DNA of 14,100 bases from CAYFVR01 sp046541515 (lineage in GTDB: Bacteria > Desulfobacterota > Desulfobacteria > Desulfobacterales > Desulfococcaceae), in contig JBKHDD010000127.1 in assembly GCA_046541515.1 (NCBI GenBank), positions 1-14,100 on the forward strand, given 5' to 3'. Shown piece after piece: positions 1-4,867 of the stretch (within the stretch, counting starts at the first letter, position 1; the number at the start of each line of letters is the position of its first letter). Below the pieces are notes generated by a model. The model had not been told where the DNA came from and did not search any database. It worked only from the letters and a program-made list of their open reading frames with translations. The position numbers and the translations under genes were made by a program.

Positions 1-243
1 AAATATCTTTTAACTAATTCGTCCATTGACGATGGTTATGGGTGTTGAATGTACGCAAAAACGCCCTTGCGATTCGGATTTACTTCCCCCTTGGACGGGG
101 CGTATCCGCTTTCTTCCAAGCGGACGGGTTGCCGGCTTTGCCGGGCAAACAAAAAGGCGGGACGCCCCAGCGCCCCGCCTTTTTTCAACCTTGCAAAACC
201 TCGCCCCGCCATTCAATCCCCGGCGGGGCGGAAAATCACACCC
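1..243. other. Intergenic stretch with stem-loops, no recognisable gene
   Basis: I see no convincing coding sequence here; the short open frames on both strands resemble no family I know. It holds three inverted repeats in a row: TCCGCTT/AAGCGGA (105-111 with 118-124), CCGGC/GCCGG (132-136 with 140-144) and the strong terminator at 151-184. The first ~50 bases are AT-rich compared with the rest of the window and could be the edge of an intergenic region belonging to a gene to the left. Confidence 0.6.
151..184. terminator. Bidirectional rho-independent terminator
   Basis: A perfect 11-bp stem, AAAAAGGCGGG (151-161) with CCCGCCTTTTT (174-184), encloses a 12-nt loop. The A run and T run flanking the GC core make it work as an intrinsic terminator on either strand. 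It lies about 60 bases past the stop codon of the minus-strand binding-protein gene (stop at 244), so it most likely ended that transcript. It may also stop plus-strand transcripts entering from the left. Confidence 0.85.
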
Positions 244-703
244 TTAGCGAACCTTCCCTTCCGTCCACGCTTTGAGCAGATCGTCATACTTCACGGTCTG
301 GCCCTGGGGTTTCTCGTTTTCCAGCTTCGGCTTGGGCGCGCCCTCCCGGCTCAGCCAGTATTCGGGATCGCGGTCCTCGTTCAGCTTCGGCCCAATGTCG
401 CCCTGGACCCCGGCCCGTTCCAGCCGCTCCATGATCCGGTCCTGCTCCGCCGCCAGATTGTCCATGGCCGTGTCCACCGTCACCTCGCCGGCCACCGCTT
501 CCCCGATGTTCTGCCACCAGAGCTGCGCCATCTTGGGATAATCCGGCGCGTTGGTGCCCGTGGGCGCCCAGTTGACCCGGGCCGGGCCGCGGTAGAACTC
601 CACCAGACCGCCCAGCTTGGGCGCGCGCTCGGTGAAGGACTCGTGGTTGATGTCGCTGTCGCGGATGATGGTCAGGCCCACGTGGCTCTTCTTCAAAGAC
701 GTG

Positions 704-711
704 GTCTTGGC
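704..711. repeat. Target-site duplication, left copy
   Basis: GTCTTGGC here is repeated at 816-823, exactly flanking the inverted-repeat element. Counting ambiguous edge bases, the direct repeat extends to 10 bp (703-712 and 815-824). The uninterrupted gene would contain a single copy, and removing one copy with the element restores the reading frame. Confidence 0.8.
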
Positions 712-815
712 CCAATGCCGTTCACTTTGGGATTTCAAATGGACAATCGCGCCGGATTGACCCGGGGCGTATGCGATACGCCCCTACCATTATTCCGCTA
801 AATGAACGGTATTGG
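712..815. mobile_element. MITE-like non-autonomous element, ~104 bp
   Basis: The ends are inverted repeats: read inward, the left end is CCAATGCCGTTCACTTTGGG and the right end is CCAATACCGTTCATTTAGCG, which agree in about 16 of 20 positions. The sequence GTCTTGGC directly flanks both sides, as expected for a target-site duplication. Because the terminal C and G can be assigned either way, the duplication may be 8 bp (element 712-815) or up to 10 bp (element 713-814). The element holds no open frame of its own and has a perfect internal palindrome. It sits inside the binding-protein gene, shifts its frame and adds a stop, so it would need a transposase supplied from elsewhere. The parent insertion-sequence family is not identified. 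Confidence 0.85.
764..784. repeat. Perfect internal palindrome of the MITE
   Basis: GGGGCGTAT (764-772) and ATACGCCCC (776-784) form a perfect 9-bp stem with a 3-nt loop. It lies off-centre within the 104-bp element. Transcribed RNA or single-stranded DNA would fold into a stable hairpin. No T run follows, so it is not an obvious intrinsic terminator. Confidence 0.8.
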
Positions 816-823
816 GTCTTGGC
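816..823. repeat. Target-site duplication, right copy
   Basis: Second copy of GTCTTGGC, directly abutting the right inverted-repeat end of the element at 712-815. It pairs with the copy at 704-711. Confidence 0.8.
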
Positions 824-1547
824 CACCGTGAACTGGGCGTACAGCCAGGCCGCCTTCCGCCGTTCCACCGGAGTGCTCTTCAGCAGCGTCCAGGAACCGC
901 AGTCCTGGTAGCCCTGCTTCATGCCTTCCTCCCAATATGGACCGTGGGGGGAGGGGGCCATGCGCCACAACGGATTGCCGTCCTCGTCCACCGTCGCGTT
1001 CCCCTCGCTTTGGGGCGCGACCATGGACGCGGTGAAGGCCGTGTACCAGAAAATCTGCTGGGCCACGTTGCCCTTGGCCAGGCTGGGCAGGGACTGGTAG
1101 AAGTCCATCCCCAGGGCGCCCGGCGGGGCGTAGAGCCGCAGCCACTCCATGTATTTGCGCAGGGCGTACTTGGCCGCCGGGCCGTTGGTCGCGCCGCCCC
1201 GGGCCACGCTGGAGCCCACCGGACGGGCGTTTTCATCCACCCCGATGCCCCATTCGCCCACGGCCAGGCCGTTGGGAACCCCCACGTCGCCCGCGCCCGC
1301 CATGGAGAGCCAGGCGTCGGTGAATCGCCATCCCAGGTCCGGCGCCTTCTTGCCGTAGTCCATGTGGCCGTAGATCCGCTTGCCGTCCACCTCCTTCACA
1401 TGGTTGGTGAAAAACCCGGCGATGTCCTCGTAGGCCGACCAGTTCACCGGCACGCCCAGCTCGTATCCGTATTTCTCCTTGAACTGCTTCTGGAAATCCT
1501 CCCGGTTGAACCAGTCCTGGCGGAACCAATAGAGGTTGGCGAACTGA

Positions 1548-1934
1548 TGGGCCGGTCATCAGGCATTCTTCCCGAAACGGCTGGGGCGCGTGTTTGGGAT
1601 ATATGCAGGAGCTGCCCAGAAACAACAGCCGTTTCACGCCCGCCTCGAACGCCGCGTGGATCACGTGGTTCTGGATGGCCAGATTCTGGTAGATGAAATC
1701 GGCCGGATAGGCGGCGTTTCCCAGGATTCCGCCCACCTTGGCGGCCGCCAGAAACACGTATTCCGGTTTTTCCGCCGCCATGAATTCGCGAACCGCCGCC
1801 TGGTCCGTCAGCTCCAGTTCGGAATGGGTCCGGGTGACGAGATTCGCGTGGCCCGCCGCTTCCAGTTTCCGGCGAATCGCCGAGCCCACCAGCCCGCGAT
1901 GGCCCGCCAGGTAAATCCGGGCGTTGGATTCCAT
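1548..1934 (-). pseudogene. fcl: GDP-L-fucose synthase, N-terminal 129 codons only
   Basis: GDP-L-fucose synthase (WcaG/Fcl) converts GDP-4-keto-6-deoxymannose to GDP-L-fucose with NADPH in the cytoplasm, for capsule, O-antigen or other surface glycans. The fragment begins with the Rossmann motif GHRGLVG (residues 11-17). It continues with family hallmarks ELTDQAAV, FLAAAKVGGI, YPADFIYQNL and FLGSSCIYPK, which include the catalytic-region serine. At residue 129 (TGP) similarity stops abruptly, and the following frame runs on as nonsense over the binding-protein remnant until 1233. The Tyr-x-x-x-Lys catalytic pair and the whole substrate-binding half, about 190 residues, are missing, so the product cannot be active. 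The start is intact and has a good ribosome-binding site, so a short chimeric peptide could still be made. Confidence 0.87.
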
Positions 1935-1941
1935 GAAATGT

Positions 1942-1947
1942 TCCTCC
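1942..1947 (-). promoter_or_regulatory. Ribosome-binding site of the fcl remnant
   Basis: On the minus strand GGAGGA lies 7 bases ahead of the ATG at 1934-1932. This fixes the fcl start and shows that the 5' side of the gene is undamaged, in contrast to its 3' side. Confidence 0.7.
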
Positions 1948-2063
1948 GATGGGTTCCGTCCGGCCTCGGCGCGCGCCCGGTTTTTTCTGGATGGAATCGG
2001 GTTTGAGGCGGAAAGGATGTCCTCCCCGCCATTCCCATCGCCTCGCCGCGGGCCGAAACCGGA

Positions 2064-2318
2064 TTATTCGAAGTGATGGTAGGCTTGATAGCCTTCCTTT
2101 TCAATCAGGTGATCCCGCCGGGCCTCCTTGATGTCCTCCTGGACCATCCGCCGGACCAGTTGATCGAAGGAGACTTCCGGCTTCCAGCCCAGCGCCTTTT
2201 GGGCCTTGGTGCTGTCGCCCAACAGAAACTCGACTTCCGTGGGCCGGAAATACCGGGGATCGATCTGGACCCGGACTTCGCCGGAAGCGGCGTCCCGGCC
2301 GACCTCCTCCAGGCCCAG
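2064..2318 (-). pseudogene. gmd: GDP-mannose 4,6-dehydratase, C-terminal ~84 codons only
   Basis: Gmd converts GDP-mannose to GDP-4-keto-6-deoxymannose, the step just before GDP-fucose synthase. The fragment reads LGLEEVGRDAASGEV, then the very typical IDPRYFRPTEVEFLLGDSTK and ALGWKPEVSFDQLVRRMVQE, and ends ...AYHHFE with a normal TAA. About three quarters of the protein is missing: the Rossmann NADP site and the catalytic Thr/Glu/Tyr/Lys region. Similarity starts abruptly at about 2318, where the opposite strand becomes an ATPase remnant. It lies 130 bp upstream of fcl on the same strand, which matches the usual gmd-fcl order, so both probably come from one original nucleotide-sugar operon. 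The fragment has no start codon of its own. Confidence 0.85.
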
Positions 2319-2790
2319 GGAACGGAATGGTGCGTCGCCCCCGACGGCCGCCTGGATATGGGAAGGCCGCTGTCGGCTTTCCAGGAATTTTTTCGGGAGC
2401 ATTCGGAGCGCTGGGTGGAGCGGTTCGATTGCAAGGAGGCCGGGCCCCGATTGCCGTTGCAGGCGCTTTTGCAGCGGGCGGCGAACTCCGGCGGGCGGAT
2501 CGAGCGGGAATATGGGCCGGGGCGCGGCCGGACGGATTTGCAGGTAGTTTGGCCGTTTGACGGCGGCGTGCAGAAGGTGGTGATTGAGCTGAAGTTGCTC
2601 CGGAAGAGTTTGGAGAAAACGGTGGCGGAAGGGTTTGTTCAGACGGCCGGGCACATGGACCGGTGCGGGTTTTCCGAAGGGCGTTTGGTGATCTTCGACC
2701 GGACCGGGGGGAGAAGCTGGGAGGAAAAGATTTCCGACCGGTTGGAGTCGGTGGATTCGCGGGAGATTCGGGGGGTTGGGGGATGTGGAC
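2319..2790 (+). pseudogene. C-terminal fragment of an AAA-type ATPase with a PD-(D/E)XK-like domain
   Basis: From memory, this matches the tail of a family of ~500-residue ATPases common in sulfate reducers and cyanobacteria. In those proteins the stretch after the ATPase reads ...W-V-PDGRLDM...AFQEFFREHSE..., followed by a nuclease-like fold. The fragment shows PDGRLDMGRPLSAFQEFF, EAGPRLPLQALLQR, GGRIEREYG, RTDLQVVWP and KVVIELKLLRKSLEKT. The Asp of RTDL and the ExK of IELK are a plausible PD-(D/E)XK core. The P-loop ATPase half is absent: upstream of about 2319 the frame is only the antisense of gmd. The expected C-terminal end also looks degraded past EEKI (about 2730), and the open frame runs on over the kinase gene's 3' end. 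It has no start or ribosome-binding site, so it is very probably dead. The native protein's function is unknown; a defence or mobile-element role is only a guess. Confidence 0.72.
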
Positions 2791-2804
2791 CATCTCGATG
2801 GTTT

Positions 2805-4742
2805 TTATCGCCCCCTCGTCAACCCCTTCAACAGCGCCCCCAACTGCGAAAGCTGATACGGCTTCGCGATCCGGCCCCTGAAGCCCCACTTCTCGAAATC
2901 GGAAATTACCGCGTCGGTGGCGTACCCGCTTGAGACCACCGCCGTCACCTCCGGGTCCAAGGCCCGCAACTCCTGGATCGCCTCCTTGCCGCCCATCCCG
3001 CCCGGCACCGTCAAATCCAAAATCACCACGTCGAAGGTCCGCCCCTGCCGCATCGATTCCGCGTACCGGTCCACCGCCTCCTGGCCGTCCGCCGTCAGCG
3101 CCGTGTCGTAGCCCAAATGGGCCAGCATCTGCCCCAAAAGCTCCCGGATCATCTCCTCGTCGTCCATCACCAGCACCCGGCGCGTCGGGGCCTCGCCATC
3201 CTCGAACGTCGCCTCCGCCAACTCCGGTTCGGACCGGACCGACCCGCCGGAAAAGGCCGGCAGATAAATCGACACCTCGGTGCCTTCTCCCGGCGCGGAG
3301 GTCACGTGAATGTGGCCCCCGTGGCGGCGGACGATGGCGTGGGCGATGGGCAGGCCGAACCCCATCCCCTTTTGGGCGCCGCGCCGCTTGGTGGTGAAAT
3401 AGGGATCGAAAATATCCAGCAGATGGTCCCCGTCGATCCCCACCCCGGTGTCGGCCACCGTAATCCGCACGTACTCCCCGGCCGCCAGCGGCGGCATTTC
3501 CCCGTCCTCCAGCCGCTCGTTCCCGGCGGTCACCCGCACAGTTCCACCCTTGGGCATGGCGGTCAGCGCGTTCAGGGCGATGTTGTTGATCACCTGGCCG
3601 ATCTGGCTGGAGTCCACGTCCACCGCCCACAAATCGTCCGGAAATTCGCCCCGCCAGTCGACCTGGGAACCGGTGAGGGCCAGGCTCATGGCGTCCCGGA
3701 TGATGATCCGGATGTCGGCCACCTGCCGCACCGGCTTTCCCCCGGAGGCGAAATAGGTGAACTTTCCCGTCAGGTTCCGGGCCCGCATGGCCGCCCGTTC
3801 CGCCTCCGCCAGCCAGCGGCCGCTTTTTTCGTCCTCGTTCACCGCCAGTTGCATCAGGTTGATGTTGCCCATGATCACCGAAAGCAGGTTGTTGAAATCG
3901 TGGGCGATGCCCCCCGCCAGAATGGCCACCGCCTCCAGCTTTTTGGTGCGCAGCAACTCCTCTTCGAACTGGCGTTGCCGGGTCAGATCCTCGCAGGTGA
4001 GCATCACCTGGTCCGGGTCCAGCCGGGCCATCCGAAAGCGGATGGTTCGCGTCGCGCCGCCCTTGGACCGGACGTCCACCTCCCGGGCCGGCACCGGGGC
4101 GGTCCGGCTCGACTCCAAGTCGGCCGCCCAAAGTCCCCGCACCCGCTCCCGTTCTTCCAGGGAGGGATAGGCGCGGCTCAGCCAGTCGTCCTCGTGGGGC
4201 ACGTCGGCGAGGGTGTAGCCGAACAGCTCGGAAAAGCGCCGGTTGACGTAGGTGATCCGGCCGTCGTCGGCCACGATGAAAATGGGGAAGGGGGAAACCT
4301 CGGCCATTCGACGGAACCGGGCCTCGCTGCGTCGCAGCCGCTGTTCCACCTCGGCCTTGTGCAGGGCCATCTCCACCGTCACCAGCAACTGGCGGGGTTC
4401 CAGCGGCTTTAGCAGATAGCCTGCCGGTTCCAGCCGGTTGGCCTGGGCCAGCATCCGTTCGTCGGCGTAGGCGGTGCTGAAAATGATGGGGGTGTCCACA
4501 TGGCCGCGAATCGCCTCCGCCGTCTCCAGGCCGTCCCGTTCGCCCTGAAGGGCGACGTCCATCAAGATAAGGTCGGGCTTGCCGGTCACCGCCTTGTTCA
4601 GCGCGCCCTCCCCGGTGGTCTCCACGGCCAGCACTTGGTATCCCATCCGCTCCAGCAGCTTGCGGGTGTACATGCCAACGAGGAGTTCGTCCTCGACGAT
4701 CAGAATGGTTGACGTTTTTCTGGCGGTTTGTGGCGTATCCAC
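2805..4742 (-). CDS. Soluble hybrid sensor kinase, REC-PAS-HisKA-HATPase-REC
   Basis: This 645-residue cytoplasmic two-component protein has no membrane segment. Its domains in order are as follows. A receiver spans about 12-125 (acidic pair E17/D18, phospho-acceptor D62, switch lysine K112 in LLKP). A PAS domain spans about 138-260 (PIFIVADDGRITYVNRRFSELFGYT). A HisKA domain follows, with H281 in GIAHDFNNLLSVIMG. The ATPase domain has the N box (NNIALNAL, about 386-393), G1 (DTGVGI) and G2 (GMGFGLPIAHAI, about 459-470). A second receiver spans about 521-640 (D576 in ILDLTVPGGMGG, K627 in AKPY). All key residues are present. I chose the GTG at 4742 because no ATG lies between the upstream stop and the first receiver, and GAGG lies about 11 bases ahead of it. 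It follows the UPF0182 gene by 125 bp on the same strand and may be co-transcribed. The input signal and output partner are unknown. Confidence 0.93.
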   Translation of the reverse strand: MDTPQTARKTSTILIVEDELLVGMYTRKLLERMGYQVLAVETTGEGALNKAVTGKPDLILMDVALQGERDGLETAEAIRGHVDTPIIFSTAYADERMLAQANRLEPAGYLLKPLEPRQLLVTVEMALHKAEVEQRLRRSEARFRRMAEVSPFPIFIVADDGRITYVNRRFSELFGYTLADVPHEDDWLSRAYPSLEERERVRGLWAADLESSRTAPVPAREVDVRSKGGATRTIRFRMARLDPDQVMLTCEDLTRQRQFEEELLRTKKLEAVAILAGGIAHDFNNLLSVIMGNINLMQLAVNEDEKSGRWLAEAERAAMRARNLTGKFTYFASGGKPVRQVADIRIIIRDAMSLALTGSQVDWRGEFPDDLWAVDVDSSQIGQVINNIALNALTAMPKGGTVRVTAGNERLEDGEMPPLAAGEYVRITVADTGVGIDGDHLLDIFDPYFTTKRRGAQKGMGFGLPIAHAIVRRHGGHIHVTSAPGEGTEVSIYLPAFSGGSVRSEPELAEATFEDGEAPTRRVLVMDDEEMIRELLGQMLAHLGYDTALTADGQEAVDRYAESMRQGRTFDVVILDLTVPGGMGGKEAIQELRALDPEVTAVVSSGYATDAVISDFEKWGFRGRIAKPYQLSQLGALLKGLTRGR

Positions 4743-4833
4743 GGACGGTTCAACCTCGGGCCGGGCGATCCCGGATGGGGCGGCATTCCGCCCGCAGGGG
4801 GGGGCGGCGGCCCCGGGAAAGGGGTTGCGAAAG

Positions 4834-4860
4834 GGGAACCGGCGCGGTCCGACGGTTCCC
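4834..4860 (-). terminator. Stem-loop just past the UPF0182 stop, possible weak terminator
   Basis: GGGAACCG (4834-4841) and CGGTTCCC (4853-4860) form a perfect 8-bp stem with an 11-nt loop, 7 bases after the stop codon of the UPF0182 gene. In the minus direction only CCTTTC follows, not a real U run, so termination would be partial or rho-assisted. It may lower read-through into the hybrid kinase or protect the 3' end of the upstream message. Confidence 0.4.
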
Positions 4861-4867
4861 GGAAAAA

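Larger units (their letters stand above)
244..1552 (-). pseudogene. GlpV-type ABC transporter solute-binding protein, 5'-truncated and interrupted by a MITE
   Basis: This is the remnant of a large periplasmic substrate-binding protein of a carbohydrate/glycerol ABC transporter, closest from memory to GlpV of the GlpSTPQUV glycerol importer. The upstream piece (about 1552 to 824) carries family-like stretches such as NLYWFR, LGVPVNWSAYEDI, YGHMDYGKK, DAWLSMAGAGD, QQIFWYTAF and KSTPVERRKAAWLYAQF. The downstream piece (about 711 to 244) continues with SLKKSHVGLT, FTERAPKLGGLVEFYR, NAPDYPKMAQLWWQNIG and GPKLNEDRDPEYWL, and ends with a normal stop. The two pieces lie in different frames. Removing the 104-bp element and one copy of its target duplication (112 bp, 1 mod 3) restores a single frame. 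The element also supplies an in-frame stop. The signal peptide and roughly the first quarter to third of the protein are missing, and the upstream side abuts fcl at about 1548. No permease or ATPase partner is in the window. The family call is strong; the substrate is inferred. Confidence 0.85.

Noticed and set aside
101..110. The GGGGCGTAT-like string near 97-105 as a second copy of the MITE core
   Set aside because: Only one arm of the palindrome is similar, with no element ends or duplication around it.
722..1453. Two separate hypothetical genes at 244-738 and 722-1453
   Set aside because: They are the two halves of one binding-protein gene split by the inserted element; the overlap and the start codons lie within or beside the insertion.
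2319..2331. Resemblance of AACGGAATGG at the gmd/ATPase junction to the MITE end
   Set aside because: The match is short and imperfect, has no paired inverted end, and part of it encodes the conserved start of the ATPase tail.
2073..2933. A single 286-codon plus-strand gene
   Set aside because: Only the middle (about 2319-2790) resembles a protein family. The beginning is antisense to gmd and the end is antisense to the hybrid kinase.
4778..4793. Hairpin GGGCGG/CCGCCC between the UPF0182 and kinase genes as a terminator
   Set aside because: The stem is only 6 bp with no T run on either side, and such GC pairs are frequent by chance in this stretch.
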